DNA of 64,000 bases from SIG440 sp045592585. GTDB lineage: Bacteria > Bacillota > Clostridia > Monoglobales > Monoglobaceae. The translations under genes were made by a program, and so were the position numbers. Below, in pieces: positions 1-9,418 of this stretch. The stretch's first letter is position 1. Each line of letters starts with the position of its first letter. The notes beneath the pieces are model-generated. The model saw nothing but the letters and a program-made list of their open reading frames with translations. It was not told the origin of the DNA and did not search any database. The DNA lies in assembly GCA_045592585.1 (NCBI GenBank), contig JAZNVB010000026.1:9187-73186 (forward strand), in the 5' to 3' direction.

Positions 1-2031
1 AACCACCCCGAATATGGTCAGCAGTTCAGTGTAAGCAGCTTTGAAAGGCTGATGCCCGAATCAGAAAGTGAGATTGAACTTTATCTCGGCTCGGGAATTC
101 TGCCCCATGTTGGAAAAGCCACCGCAAGACGGATTGTGGAGGCTTTTGGCACAGATGCTCTTGAGGTTATTGAAAAAGAGCCCGAAAGACTGACTCGGAT
201 TAAAGGGATTTCACTTGCCAAGGCTCATGAAATATACAAGAGGTTTGTTGAACAGATTGGTCTTAAAAATATTGTTGTATTTTTTCAACGGTTTGGTGTG
301 TCGCCAAATCTTGCAATAAAGGCGTACCGCACCTTTGGAGAAAATATAATAAAATTTGCCGGCGAAAATCCCTTTATCCTCAGCGGTATTGATGGGTTTA
401 CATTTAAAATCTGTGACAAAATCCGCGAGGAGATGCAGCTTCCGCTGAATTTTGCACCAAGAGTGTGTTCGGGGGTTACAAGCACCCTTCTTAATGCCGG
501 GTATTTAAGCGGTCACACATTTTTGCCAAAACCAACTCTTATAGCACAGACAAAGGCGGCTTTGGAGATTGATGCAGGCGAGGCAGAAGATGCTGTTGCA
601 CAGCTCTGCCTTAAGGGTGAGCTGATTGTGGAGAACCATGAAGAATTTGATGCGGTGTATTTAAAGACCTTTTATGATGCGGAACGGGGCGTTGCTTCAA
701 GACTGCGTGAAATGAGTGGTCTGATTTTTGAAACAAACCGCCGCGAGGCAGAGGAGTTGATTGAAAGAGCTGAGGCAGAAAGCGGCATAGTTCTGGCAGA
801 TACCCAAAGAGATGCGATTTTTGCCTGCTTTGAAAATTCGGCTATGGTAATCACCGGTGGCCCCGGTACAGGAAAGACCACAATAATCAATACAATAATA
901 AATATAATGATGCGTCAGGGCAAAAGAATTGCTTTGGCGGCACCTACCGGCAGAGCAGCCAAGCGAATGACCGAGGTCTGCGGAATGGAGGCAAAAACCA
1001 TCCACCGACTGCTTGAAAATATGCCATCCGAGGGTGGTTCGGTCTGCTTTGGCAGAAACGAAAAAAATAAGCTTGAATGTGACATACTGATTGTTGATGA
1101 GATGTCGATGGTTGATGTTTTGCTTATGCATAGTCTTTTGCTTGCGTTGCCCCAAAATGCACGGCTGATAATGGTTGGCGATTGCGACCAGCTTCCGGCA
1201 GTTGGGGCAGGGAATGTGCTTAAGGATATTATCGAAAGCGAGAGCCTGGAGTGTGTAAAGCTTACCGAAATATTCAGGCAGGCAAAGGAGAGTATGATTG
1301 TTGTTAATGCTCACCGCATAAACCGTGGCGAGATGCCCTTTTGCAACGACCCTGACAATGACTTCTTTATGGTAAAATGTTCAGACCCCGACAAGCTTTG
1401 CGAAACCATTGCCGATTTGTGTGAACGGCGAATACCCAAAACATATGGGGTTGACAGCATTTCTCAAATTCAGGTGCTTACACCAACCAGAAAATCGGTT
1501 ATCGGGGTGCAGAGCCTTAACGAAATTCTGCAAAGGAGGCTCAATCCCAAACAGATGCGGATTTCTGAAAAAACGGTTGGTAGCTATACCTTCCGTATTG
1601 GCGACAAGGTTATGCAGAATAAAAACAATTATAACTTAGAGTGGACACGTCTTTCTGATTTGGAAAAAGGTCAGGGGGTGTTTAACGGCGACGTTGGATT
1701 TGTAACCGATATAAATGTCCCAAAACAGACCCTAACGGTTCTTTTTGACGACCGCAAGGTGGTTTATGACTTTATGGGTCTTGACGAGCTGGAGCTTGCC
1801 TATGCGGTGACGGTTCACAAAAGTCAGGGCAGTGAGTTTGATGTGGTTATAATGCCGATTTTTGACACTCACCGCCTGCTGATGACACGCAATCTGCTTT
1901 ACACTGCCATAACCCGTGCCAAAAAGCTGGTTATACTTGTGGGTAAGGAAGAGATTTTGAAACAGTTTGTTGATAATAACAATGTGCTAATGCGTTTTTC
2001 AGGACTTAAGGAAAAGTTAATGATAAGATAG
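1..2031 (+). CDS. recD2: RecD2-type ATP-dependent DNA helicase (5' end outside window)
   Basis: Superfamily 1B 5'-3' DNA helicase of the RecD2/RecD-like family, which works without RecBC in DNA repair. The frame is open from base 1, and the residues before the first in-window Met (NHPEYGQQF) match the usual RecD2 N-terminal region, so the true start lies upstream; 676 residues are visible. A helix-hairpin-helix region (GSGILPHVGKATARRI) is followed by Walker A GGPGTGKTT near visible residue 285, Walker B ILIVDEMSMVD near 364, and the C-terminal motif VTVHKSQGSEFD with YTAITRAK. Family assignment is secure. The next gene starts 77 bp downstream on the same strand with its own ribosome binding site. 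Confidence 0.93.
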   Translation, partial: NHPEYGQQFSVSSFERLMPESESEIELYLGSGILPHVGKATARRIVEAFGTDALEVIEKEPERLTRIKGISLAKAHEIYKRFVEQIGLKNIVVFFQRFGVSPNLAIKAYRTFGENIIKFAGENPFILSGIDGFTFKICDKIREEMQLPLNFAPRVCSGVTSTLLNAGYLSGHTFLPKPTLIAQTKAALEIDAGEAEDAVAQLCLKGELIVENHEEFDAVYLKTFYDAERGVASRLREMSGLIFETNRREAEELIERAEAESGIVLADTQRDAIFACFENSAMVITGGPGTGKTTIINTIINIMMRQGKRIALAAPTGRAAKRMTEVCGMEAKTIHRLLENMPSEGGSVCFGRNEKNKLECDILIVDEMSMVDVLLMHSLLLALPQNARLIMVGDCDQLPAVGAGNVLKDIIESESLECVKLTEIFRQAKESMIVVNAHRINRGEMPFCNDPDNDFFMVKCSDPDKLCETIADLCERRIPKTYGVDSISQIQVLTPTRKSVIGVQSLNEILQRRLNPKQMRISEKTVGSYTFRIGDKVMQNKNNYNLEWTRLSDLEKGQGVFNGDVGFVTDINVPKQTLTVLFDDRKVVYDFMGLDELELAYAVTVHKSQGSEFDVVIMPIFDTHRLLMTRNLLYTAITRAKKLVILVGKEEILKQFVDNNNVLMRFSGLKEKLMIR

Positions 2032-2108
2032 CTTAATGTCAAAAGATGTCTGCGTAAAAAAATTACACGTTTGACACTTTTATAAATTGAAAAGTAAAGG
2101 AGATTCCA

Positions 2109-4283
2109 ATGATTAACTTAATTTTAATGACAATTTCTTATGGGGCGCTGCTTATTATGCTGATGCCGAAAACTATGATTGGTATTATTTCAACATCTGC
2201 GGTATTTGTTACCGGGCTTATTCTGATAGTTCATAAAAAGGTTTATAGGAGAGCTTTTTTGAAAAGTAATCCCAAATTTTTTGTTTCAATTGCTACAGTA
2301 ATGGCTATATGCCTTGGGATCTTATTCTATACCAGATGGGTTTCATCTTCTAAAATTAAGGTGCTTGCCGATATATTACATATGCCGACAGAGCTAATGC
2401 TGTTTGTTGGTTCCCTGTTGCTGGTGTTGATATCGGTTTATTTTATTGTCGTAGGATTACAGATAATATTTAAAAGACTTTCAAATAACGAACCTCAAAA
2501 TGGTTTTCAGGTAAATTTGAAAATTGTTCTTATTGTTGCTGCTGCAACGGTTGTTTTGTCCCAATTTATGATTAATGCCTCTATATTATCGATGGGTTGC
2601 TTGAAATTGTGTGTTGGTATATTGATTGTGTCGGTAGTTATTCTTTTATGTTATTCTTTATCTGGAAGAATCGTTTTGTCTAATATTATAGGGTCTGGAA
2701 TATTTATGGTTATTTCGACAATAAATGTGTATGTTTATAATTTCCGAGAACGCTTATTTGCGCCTGCAGATGTTTTTTCCGTAGGTACTGGATTAAATGT
2801 TGCAGAAAATTATAGTTTATTTCCCATTCCTCTTGAAATATTTGCAGGCTGGGGATTTTATGTTGCAATGATGACACTTTTTTATCCTCTGTTGCGAAAA
2901 TTTTTTGGGAGTATAACGGTAAAAAGAAGAATTCTTGTACTGGTGGCCTGTATAATTTGCTCTACTGCGACTTCCTTTTATGCTCACAATATTAAAACAT
3001 ATCATTGGCAAAATGAAGGAGCTGTGCATAATGGTTACATTTTGGATTTTGTATCCAAATTTAAGGAGATTTATGTGCCGGAGCCGGAAAATTACAGTGT
3101 CGTACAGATTAAAGAGCTTGCTGATCAATATGCGTTAATTTTCGATGAAAATAAAGTTGGGAAAAAGAAGCCTCCGCATATTATTGTAATTATGGATGAG
3201 GCATATTCTGATTTAAGGGTTAACGGCAATTTTTCAACCAACACAGAGGTAACGCCGTTTATTTCTTCGCTTAAAGAAAATACCGTTTCCGGATATGCTT
3301 TAGCTTCTGTTTATGGTGGTAATACAGCTAATTCTGAGTATGAATTTCTTACAGGGAACTCGTTTGCGTATTTGGCTCCCGATGTTGTTCCATATCAGCA
3401 ATATATTAAATCTTCAGCATATTCGATGGTTTCTTATTTGAGGTCAACGTATAACTACAAATGCATAGCGATGCATCCGTTTAATTTAAGCGGTTGGAAT
3501 CGCCCTGTTGCATATAAATATTTAGGTTTTGAAGAGTGTTATTTTCTGGATGACTTTCCGCAGGAGGAGTATATCAGAGAATATGTCAGTGATCAGGAAA
3601 TGTTTGAAACTTTGATAAAAACATATGAAACCAACAAGGATGCTCCGTTGTTTATATTTGGTGTGACTATGCAAAACCACGGCGGATATAACTATACAGG
3701 TGAAAACTATACACAACATATCTGCTTAACTGATTATGAAGATTTTTTGGATGTTGAACAATATCTTTCGTTGATTTATGAAACAGACAAAGCGGTAGAG
3801 TATTTGCTTAGCTATTTTCAAAATGTGGGCGAAGATGTAATAGTTGTATTTTTTGGTGACCATCAACCTAAAATTGATGAAGCTTTCTATGAAACAATCA
3901 GCGAAACACCATCGGCTACATTGGATGAACAAGAAAATAGGTATAAGGTGCCCTTCTTTATTTGGTCGAATTACGATATTGAAGAAAAATATATAAATTG
4001 TACAAGCCTGAACTATTTATCAAATTTTGTTTATGACATTGCCGGAATTGATTTGCCACCATACAACCGATTTTTATCGGAAATGCAATCAGTAATTCCT
4101 TCTATTAATGCAAATGGTTTCTACTCCTTAGATGCTAAATGTTATTTGCCGTTTGAAAAGGCTAATATAGAAGAACAAAGATGGTTAGGCTTGTATGAAA
4201 ACCTGCAATATAATAATATTTTTGATGAAACACATAGAAATGAAAAGATGTTTCCTGTGTTGGAGGAAGAAATTTTACGCTGA
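2109..4283 (+). CDS. LtaS-like membrane sulfatase / phosphoglycerol transferase family protein
   Basis: Polytopic membrane protein with a C-terminal alkaline-phosphatase/sulfatase domain, as in lipoteichoic acid synthases and related phosphoglycerol transferases. The first 310 or so residues contain about eight to nine hydrophobic segments, more than the five of classic LtaS. The extracellular domain starts near PHIIVIMDEAYSD, with E364 the likely metal ligand. The family nucleophile Thr is probably T406 in GGNTANSEYEFLTG, and GDHQP supplies later metal ligands. Length 724 aa is at the long end for the family. SD AAAGGAG lies 6-7 bases before the ATG. Substrate is not certain: wall teichoic or lipoteichoic polymer synthesis, or glycolipid modification. 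Confidence 0.85.
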   Translation: MINLILMTISYGALLIMLMPKTMIGIISTSAVFVTGLILIVHKKVYRRAFLKSNPKFFVSIATVMAICLGILFYTRWVSSSKIKVLADILHMPTELMLFVGSLLLVLISVYFIVVGLQIIFKRLSNNEPQNGFQVNLKIVLIVAAATVVLSQFMINASILSMGCLKLCVGILIVSVVILLCYSLSGRIVLSNIIGSGIFMVISTINVYVYNFRERLFAPADVFSVGTGLNVAENYSLFPIPLEIFAGWGFYVAMMTLFYPLLRKFFGSITVKRRILVLVACIICSTATSFYAHNIKTYHWQNEGAVHNGYILDFVSKFKEIYVPEPENYSVVQIKELADQYALIFDENKVGKKKPPHIIVIMDEAYSDLRVNGNFSTNTEVTPFISSLKENTVSGYALASVYGGNTANSEYEFLTGNSFAYLAPDVVPYQQYIKSSAYSMVSYLRSTYNYKCIAMHPFNLSGWNRPVAYKYLGFEECYFLDDFPQEEYIREYVSDQEMFETLIKTYETNKDAPLFIFGVTMQNHGGYNYTGENYTQHICLTDYEDFLDVEQYLSLIYETDKAVEYLLSYFQNVGEDVIVVFFGDHQPKIDEAFYETISETPSATLDEQENRYKVPFFIWSNYDIEEKYINCTSLNYLSNFVYDIAGIDLPPYNRFLSEMQSVIPSINANGFYSLDAKCYLPFEKANIEEQRWLGLYENLQYNNIFDETHRNEKMFPVLEEEILR

Positions 4284-4318
4284 CAAATAAAAAATGTATC
4301 AGAAATTGACAAAATAAT

Positions 4319-4345
4319 GGGGAGGGTGTACAGAAGCCCTCCCTT
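4319..4345. terminator. Hairpin between convergent genes
   Basis: GGGAGGG and CCCTCCC pair around a 10-base loop in the gap between the sulfatase gene (+) and the ferritin-like gene (-). The following T-run is poor on both strands (TTATGTTATT on +), so a bidirectional terminator is plausible but not strong. Confidence 0.5.
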
Positions 4346-4372
4346 ATGTTATTAGTTGACATATAACAGTTC

Positions 4373-4807
4373 TTACAAATAACATCTTATATCCGCCGCC
4401 AGATCGTCTTCCAGCTTGATTAAACGCTTGGTGATGTCCTTTGCATCCTCGGATGCGGCTTCGTATTGGTTAAGGTATTTATTAAGAGATTTTGTTCCCA
4501 TATCGCAGCCGTCGGTAATCAGGTCGGCAATCTTTGCGTCAGTTTCGTCAACGGCAAGCATCATATTTGTTTTCAGCCAGGACATACTCTGTGCCATAAT
4601 GTTGGGTTCTTTGCCACATTCGTCACATTCGTTAAGGATTGAATGTGTTTCGCTGCCCAGCTTTTGATGTGCCTCTTTGGAGCTTATAAGAATTTTCTTG
4701 AATTTTTCGTCCTTCACTCTGTCAAGAACCTCGTCAATTGAATTGACCCCCATTTTAATTCCTGCGTTACATTCCTTTAAAAGTTCAACGGTATCGTGAT
4801 TTATCAT
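4373..4807 (-). CDS. Ferritin-like four-helix protein, DUF2383-like
   Basis: A 144-residue all-helical protein with regularly spaced acidic and His residues (KEAHQKLGSETHS, VDETDAKIAD), as expected for a ferritin-like four-helix bundle. It resembles Clostridia proteins annotated with DUF2383 or left hypothetical. I chose the second Met (4807) because AAGAAGG then lies about 9 bases upstream, whereas the first ATG abuts the SD. Two cysteines in NECDECG could bind metal. Function unknown; stress or sporulation roles have been suggested for related proteins, but nothing here proves it. Confidence 0.6.
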   Translation of the reverse strand: MINHDTVELLKECNAGIKMGVNSIDEVLDRVKDEKFKKILISSKEAHQKLGSETHSILNECDECGKEPNIMAQSMSWLKTNMMLAVDETDAKIADLITDGCDMGTKSLNKYLNQYEAASEDAKDITKRLIKLEDDLAADIRCYL

Positions 4808-4913
4808 TTTTATCATCCTTCTTTCTTTTTTAAAAGTAGTATGTCCTTTTTGTATATAAAAAATTCAAAATCTGTGCATACTGTTAAAAATTGAAATTTA
4901 AGGAGGAAATGAA

Positions 4914-6230
4914 ATGAAGGATTACATTGCCATTGAAGGAATCGTTGCAAGAGAAATTTTAGACTCCCGCGGAAACCCCACTGTGGAGGTGGAGGTGTAT
5001 GTGGAGGGCGACTATGTGGGTCGTGCAGCGGTGCCTTCGGGTGCATCAACAGGTGCTTTTGAGGCGTATGAACTCAGGGATGGTGAAGGCAACAGATACA
5101 TGGGTCAGGGTGTTTTAAAGGCGGTTAAAAACATCAATAACGAAATTGCCGACGAGCTTTTGGGGTATAACGTTCTTGATCAGGTGGATATTGACAAAAT
5201 GCTGATAAAGCTGGACGGAACTCCAAATAAGTCGCGCCTTGGTGCAAACGCCTGCCTTGCTGTGTCGCTTGCCTGTGCCAAGGCAGCATCGGCGGCTTTG
5301 GGGCTTAGCCTTTACAGTTATATCGGTGGTGTTAATGCCAAAGTTTTACCCGTGCCCATGATGAACATTATCAACGGCGGCAAGCACGCAGATAACTCAA
5401 TCAGTTGTCAGGAATTTATGATTATGCCTGTTGGTGCAAAAACCTTTCGTCAAGCACTTCAGTGGTGTGCCGAGGTATTTCATACCCTTAAAAAAATATT
5501 GAAGGAAAAGGGTTATTCAACGGCTGTGGGCGACGAGGGCGGCTTTGCTCCCAATCTTGAATCCGACGAGGATGCGGTTAAACTGATTGTGCACGCCATA
5601 GAACGGGCAGGCTTTAAACCCTACGACGATTTCAGGATTGCTCTTGACCCTGCATCCACCGAGATGTATGAGGAGGCAAAGAAAAAAGGCGAGGCAGGAA
5701 AGTATTATTTCTGGAAGACCGATAAAATGCTCTCCCGTGAAGAGATGGTTGAATTCTGGGCAGACTGGGCAGGAAAGTATCCGATTATTTCGATTGAGGA
5801 CGGTATGGCAGAGGAGGACTGGGAAGGCTGGGATATGCTGACCAAACGTCTTGGCAACAAAATTCAGCTTGTGGGCGATGATTTGTTCGTTACCAATACC
5901 GAGCGTCTTAAAAAGGGTATCAGCTTAGATGTGGCAAACTCTATTCTGATAAAGGTAAATCAGATAGGAACTCTTACCGAAACCTTAGAAGCTATCGAAA
6001 CTGCCAACCGTGCAGGATATACTGCAGTAACTTCCCACCGAAGCGGCGAAACCGAGGATACCACCATTGCAGACATTGCCGTGGCAACAAATTCGGGTCA
6101 GATAAAGACAGGTGCGCCATCCCGTACCGACCGCACAGCAAAATACAACCGACTGCTGAGAATTGAGGAAGAGCTTGGCGAGGCTGCAGTCTATCCAGGG
6201 CTTGATGCATGGTTTAATTTGAAAAAATAA
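4914..6230 (+). CDS. eno: Enolase
   Basis: Phosphopyruvate hydratase: converts 2-phosphoglycerate to phosphoenolpyruvate in glycolysis, with Mg2+. The 438-residue length is normal. It carries the N-terminal LDSRGNPTVEVEV, the loop MMNIINGGKHADN, the catalytic region VGDEGGFAP, Mg ligands in SIEDGMAEEDW and VGDDLFVTN, and SHRSGETEDTTIADIAV. The ATG follows SD AAGGAGGAAATGAA. The gene stands alone here rather than in the gapA-pgk-tpi-gpmI cluster common in other Firmicutes, with spoIIE downstream under what looks like its own promoter. Confidence 0.97.
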   Translation: MKDYIAIEGIVAREILDSRGNPTVEVEVYVEGDYVGRAAVPSGASTGAFEAYELRDGEGNRYMGQGVLKAVKNINNEIADELLGYNVLDQVDIDKMLIKLDGTPNKSRLGANACLAVSLACAKAASAALGLSLYSYIGGVNAKVLPVPMMNIINGGKHADNSISCQEFMIMPVGAKTFRQALQWCAEVFHTLKKILKEKGYSTAVGDEGGFAPNLESDEDAVKLIVHAIERAGFKPYDDFRIALDPASTEMYEEAKKKGEAGKYYFWKTDKMLSREEMVEFWADWAGKYPIISIEDGMAEEDWEGWDMLTKRLGNKIQLVGDDLFVTNTERLKKGISLDVANSILIKVNQIGTLTETLEAIETANRAGYTAVTSHRSGETEDTTIADIAVATNSGQIKTGAPSRTDRTAKYNRLLRIEEELGEAAVYPGLDAWFNLKK

Positions 6231-6307
6231 TATAATTAAATAAAATACAACACTTTTTCACCTTTTTTGCAAGAAAAAGTTTTACAAATTTTTCCAGACG
6301 CTATTCT

Positions 6308-6341
6308 TTCGACATTTATCTTTATATCCGGCAGGTATACT
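6308..6341 (+). promoter_or_regulatory. Probable Spo0A-activated promoter of spoIIE
   Basis: TTCGACA (6308-6314) is an exact reverse complement of the Spo0A box TGTCGAA. It ends 21 bases before TATACT (6336-6341), a good -10, so the box sits where the -35 element would be. That geometry matches sigma-A promoters activated by phosphorylated Spo0A. The spoIIE ATG is 45 bases downstream of the -10. Inference from spacing and gene identity; no binding data. Confidence 0.65.
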
Positions 6342-6385
6342 GAAGAAAATAACCAATATGGCGGATTACAAAGGAGAAAGATATT

Positions 6386-8512
6386 ATGTCGGATATGCAG
6401 ATTTCCCCCCAGAATGCACCCCAAAAGGTTAGTTCAAGGGGAGCAAGGATTAGTTTCACAAAAAACGGTTGGATAATAAGACTCATAGGATTTTTTTTGG
6501 CAATGGCAATGCCATATTCGGGGATTGCGCCCTTTGGACTGTCTTTTCTTGCTCAGGAGAGAAAGCTGTCTTTGGGGGCTGTTGGTTCATTTATTGCGGT
6601 GAGCCTTGGCGCATTTGCGGTTTGCAGCAGGCTTGGCGCAACCAAGTACGTTAGTGCAGGGCTTATATATCTTGCGGTGCTGTTTGTTCTTGAACGTGGT
6701 GTGCGACTGAATGATTTTACCGCAGGACTTGTGGCAGGAATAGCGGTGTTCCTTTCGGGGCTTGTTCTTCTGTTCTGGGAGGGGTTCACCTTTTTTCGGT
6801 TTTTTCTGCTTCTTTGCGAGGCGGCTGTTGTTGTGGCAGGTGCGCTTGTTTTTGAAAAGAGCAGCAAACTGCTCCGCAAGGGCAAATTCCTCCCCGAAAA
6901 GCTTGGAAGCGAAGAAAAATTGAGTCTTGGTGTGATGACTGCCATTGTTATACTCAGCCTTCAGGAGATTTATATAGGCGCTGATTTTTCGGTAATGAAC
7001 TCTGTTGCAACGGTCGTTCTTCTGATTATTGCCGCAGGCTGCGGCATTGGATATTCCACGGCGGCAGGGGTTGTTCTTGGCCTTGCCTGTGGAATTGGCA
7101 GTGACTATTTTATGCCCATTATGGGGGCATTTGCCTTTTGCGGATTTCTGGCCGGAATATTTTCGCGGTTTGGCAAGGGTGGAGTTATTGCCGGAGTTGT
7201 TCTTGCCAACGGAATACTTGTTGTGTATACCGACGGTGCAATGGAATCGGTGCTGACTCTTTATGAGATTATGGCGGCAGCGGTGGTGTTTGCCTTTATA
7301 AAGCCTAAAATGATTGGACTTGTGGGCGAAATTGTCTGTCTTGATGCTGCTGAAAAGGCACTGATAATGAGAATGAAAGAAAATCTGCGGCAAAGACTTA
7401 AGGCGGTGTCGGAATCCTTTGATGCAATGGCAAAAACCATTGAACGTCAGGTCAGGGACGGCAGAAAGCGGAAAAACAAAGCCGACCTTGCAACTTTTTT
7501 TGATATTGCGGCGGACAAGGTGTGTAAAAAATGCAAAAAGACAGACATCTGCTGGGACAGAGATTTTGATTTTACCTATAAATCACTTTTTGACCTTATG
7601 AAAACCATGAACGAAAAAGGTCAGCTATCCCCTGAGGATGCAAGCAGTGCCTTTAGGGAACGGTGTAATCACCTTCACCTTTTGGTGGCAGAGCTTAATC
7701 ATCAGCTTGATATTCATCAGGTAAAGCAGGAGTGGCTTAAAATTCTTGAAGAAAACCGCAAGGCGGTTGGGCAGCAGCTTGCAGATGTTTCGGAAATTCT
7801 GGAAGGAATTTCGGAAGAGATAAAAAGCGACATTGGTATGTGCAGCATAGGTGCCGAAAAGCAACGGGAGAAATTTAAAATCGAAACTGATTTTGCCGAA
7901 TGTGCCGCCTCGGGCGAGAACGGTGACAGTTATCGGTTTGCCCACATTGGCGGAGGAAAGTATGTGATTGCCTTAAGCGACGGAATGGGCACAGGCAGTG
8001 CCGCCGCCCGTGAAAGCCGTGCTATGCTTGAACTTTTAGAGAGCTTTTTGTATGCAGGTTTTGAAACGGCTATGGCAGTAAAATTTATCAATTCGGTAAT
8101 GCTGCTTAAATCCGATACAGAGGCGTTTGTAACCATGGATTTGTGCATAATTGACCTGTTTACCGGTCAGGCGGAGTTTATAAAAACCGGTGCCGAGCCA
8201 AGCTTTATTATGCACAGTAAGGGAGTGGATACGGTAAAGGCATCCTCGCTGCCCATTGGTGTTGTTGCGGGTATTGATGCCGACAGCACCAGTCGACGCA
8301 TGAAGGATGGCGATGTGATAGTTATGGTAACCGACGGAATCGAAAACCGTGATAGTGGAAGTATGTGGATAAGCAACTTTATCCAAAATTCTGCCGACGA
8401 TACCGAAACAGGTCTGGCAGGCAGAATATTAAACCGTGCCATTGAGCAGAACAACGGCAAGGTGAAGGATGATATGACGGTGCTTTCGGTAAAACTTAAG
8501 GAAGTATCTTAA
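6386..8512 (+). CDS. spoIIE: Stage II sporulation protein E, PP2C-type serine phosphatase
   Basis: Membrane phosphatase that dephosphorylates the anti-anti-sigma factor SpoIIAA, freeing sigma F in the forespore. About ten membrane segments occupy residues 25-330, followed by a regulatory linker with a CKKCKKTDIC cysteine cluster and coiled helices. The PP2C domain lies near residues 500-705 with metal-binding ALSDGMGTGSAA and VTDGIENR. It is 708 residues, shorter than the B. subtilis protein (827) but typical of Clostridia. SD AAGGAGAAAGATATT precedes the ATG. Its presence is strong evidence that the organism can or could sporulate. The promoter upstream carries an apparent Spo0A box. Confidence 0.93.
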   Translation: MSDMQISPQNAPQKVSSRGARISFTKNGWIIRLIGFFLAMAMPYSGIAPFGLSFLAQERKLSLGAVGSFIAVSLGAFAVCSRLGATKYVSAGLIYLAVLFVLERGVRLNDFTAGLVAGIAVFLSGLVLLFWEGFTFFRFFLLLCEAAVVVAGALVFEKSSKLLRKGKFLPEKLGSEEKLSLGVMTAIVILSLQEIYIGADFSVMNSVATVVLLIIAAGCGIGYSTAAGVVLGLACGIGSDYFMPIMGAFAFCGFLAGIFSRFGKGGVIAGVVLANGILVVYTDGAMESVLTLYEIMAAAVVFAFIKPKMIGLVGEIVCLDAAEKALIMRMKENLRQRLKAVSESFDAMAKTIERQVRDGRKRKNKADLATFFDIAADKVCKKCKKTDICWDRDFDFTYKSLFDLMKTMNEKGQLSPEDASSAFRERCNHLHLLVAELNHQLDIHQVKQEWLKILEENRKAVGQQLADVSEILEGISEEIKSDIGMCSIGAEKQREKFKIETDFAECAASGENGDSYRFAHIGGGKYVIALSDGMGTGSAAARESRAMLELLESFLYAGFETAMAVKFINSVMLLKSDTEAFVTMDLCIIDLFTGQAEFIKTGAEPSFIMHSKGVDTVKASSLPIGVVAGIDADSTSRRMKDGDVIVMVTDGIENRDSGSMWISNFIQNSADDTETGLAGRILNRAIEQNNGKVKDDMTVLSVKLKEVS

Positions 8513-8520
8513 ACAGACTA

Positions 8521-8558
8521 AAAATACAATCTTTCAGTGGAAAGATTGTATTTTTTAG
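8521..8558 (+). terminator. Intrinsic terminator after spoIIE
   Basis: A 15-bp perfect stem (8521-8535 with 8540-8554) closes on the tetraloop AGTG and runs into a T-tract. Clear rho-independent terminator. Confidence 0.92.
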
Positions 8559-8567
8559 GCGTATGCA

Positions 8568-8596
8568 TTGACAACGCACATATTATGTGGTACAAT
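8568..8596 (+). promoter_or_regulatory. Sigma-A promoter of the relB-yafQ operon
   Basis: TTGACA (8568-8573), 17-base spacer, TACAAT (8591-8596). Near-consensus. The spacer and -10 region are rich in imperfect palindrome (ACATATTATGT), a plausible RelB autorepression site. Confidence 0.85.
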
Positions 8597-8626
8597 GTAT
8601 ATACTGAAGTAAGGGGGTAATATATT

Positions 8627-8902
8627 ATGGCAACTGTAAATATGAGTATACGTATGGATACTGAGTTAAAAAAACAAGCAGATGCAATGCTTTCGGATAT
8701 GGGGCTTAATATGACAACGGCTATGAATATGTTTTTAAGACAAGTTGTTCGTCAGGGAAGAATTCCGTTTGAAATTGCAACAGATATCCCTAATGCAGAA
8801 ACTGTTGCTGCAATTAAGGAAATGGATGATATGTTAAGCGGAAAGGTGCCGAGTAAACGATATTCAAGTACAAAAGAGCTTTTTGAGGATTTGGATGCAT
8901 GA
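8627..8902 (+). CDS. relB: RelB/DinJ family antitoxin
   Basis: A 91-residue ribbon-helix-helix antitoxin. The N-terminus VNMSIRMDTELKKQADAML forms the DNA-binding strand and first helix, and the following MTTAMNMFLRQVVRQGRIPFE is the diagnostic RelB/DinJ segment. The C-terminal part would wrap the toxin. Start ATG after SD AAGGGGGT. It overlaps the toxin gene by 4 bases, consistent with translational coupling, and probably autorepresses the promoter upstream. Confidence 0.92.
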   Translation: MATVNMSIRMDTELKKQADAMLSDMGLNMTTAMNMFLRQVVRQGRIPFEIATDIPNAETVAAIKEMDDMLSGKVPSKRYSSTKELFEDLDA

Positions 8903-9174
8903 AGTATCAAATAGAGATATCAACCAGATTTAAAAAAGATTATAAGCTTGCTCAAAAGCGAGGTTATAATATGGGGTTATTAAAGGAAGTTATTGATATT
9001 TTGGCAAGCGGAGAACAGCTTCCGGAAAAATATCTTGATCATCAGCTTTCCGGAGATTATAGAGGTTCGAGAGAATGTCATATTGAACCTGACTGGCTTT
9101 TAATTTACCGAATTGAAAAAGATATACTTGTATTGGGCTTGACCCGAACAGGAACGCACAGTGATTTGTTTTAA
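8899..9174 (+). CDS. yafQ: YafQ-type mRNA interferase toxin
   Basis: RelE-superfamily ribosome-dependent endoribonuclease of 91 aa. Residues corresponding to the E. coli YafQ active site are present: H48 and D65 with H61, then H87 and F91 in the C-terminal TGTHSDLF. The catalytic set appears intact, so the toxin is probably active and held by the RelB neighbour. The ATG overlaps the antitoxin stop. A strong terminator follows, so the pair is a self-contained two-gene module between spoIIE and the 6S RNA locus. Confidence 0.92.
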   Translation: MKYQIEISTRFKKDYKLAQKRGYNMGLLKEVIDILASGEQLPEKYLDHQLSGDYRGSRECHIEPDWLLIYRIEKDILVLGLTRTGTHSDLF

Positions 9175-9179
9175 CCGAA

Positions 9180-9220
9180 AACCGATGCAGAGGGAAACTT
9201 CTGCATCGGTTAAGTTTTTT
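9180..9220 (+). terminator. Intrinsic terminator after yafQ
   Basis: A 12-bp perfect stem, AACCGATGCAGA with TCTGCATCGGTT, is followed by AAG and a six-base T-run. Confidence 0.9.
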
Positions 9221-9223
9221 ATA

Positions 9224-9400
9224 TTATTCTTCTTTATCGACAGAATGGACTTTAAATTTTGTTACCTTGGGTGAGTTATTTTCGTCTTCGCCATCTTCTA
9301 TATAGGCTTCTTCTGCATCAATCTGTGCCTTTTGCAGTATTTCGATAGCATCTGTAATTGCGTTAAAAAGACGAAAATAGAGTTTTTTGTAGTTAACCAT
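9224..9400 (-). CDS. Small conserved-looking protein of 58 residues, function unknown
   Basis: Begins MVNYKKLYFRLFNAITDAIE, a short amphipathic helix rich in aromatic residues, then an acidic tail ending VDKEE. The frame is open further upstream, but the ATG at 9400 is preceded at good distance by AGGGGG, while the longer frame runs through a terminator hairpin and lacks an SD. The start is therefore well supported. It lies just downstream of the candidate 6S RNA and may be reached by readthrough. Similar small ORFs occur widely in Firmicutes, but I do not know a function. Confidence 0.6.
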   Translation of the reverse strand: MVNYKKLYFRLFNAITDAIEILQKAQIDAEEAYIEDGEDENNSPKVTKFKVHSVDKEE

Positions 9401-9418
9401 TTTAGTACCCCCTAAATT

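Noticed and set aside
697..1314. 205-residue antisense ORF inside recD2
   Set aside because: No SD, no recognisable domain, opposite a conserved helicase domain.
6587..7393. 268-residue antisense ORF inside spoIIE
   Set aside because: Lys/His/Asn-rich composition typical of a shadow frame; spoIIE on the other strand is well supported.
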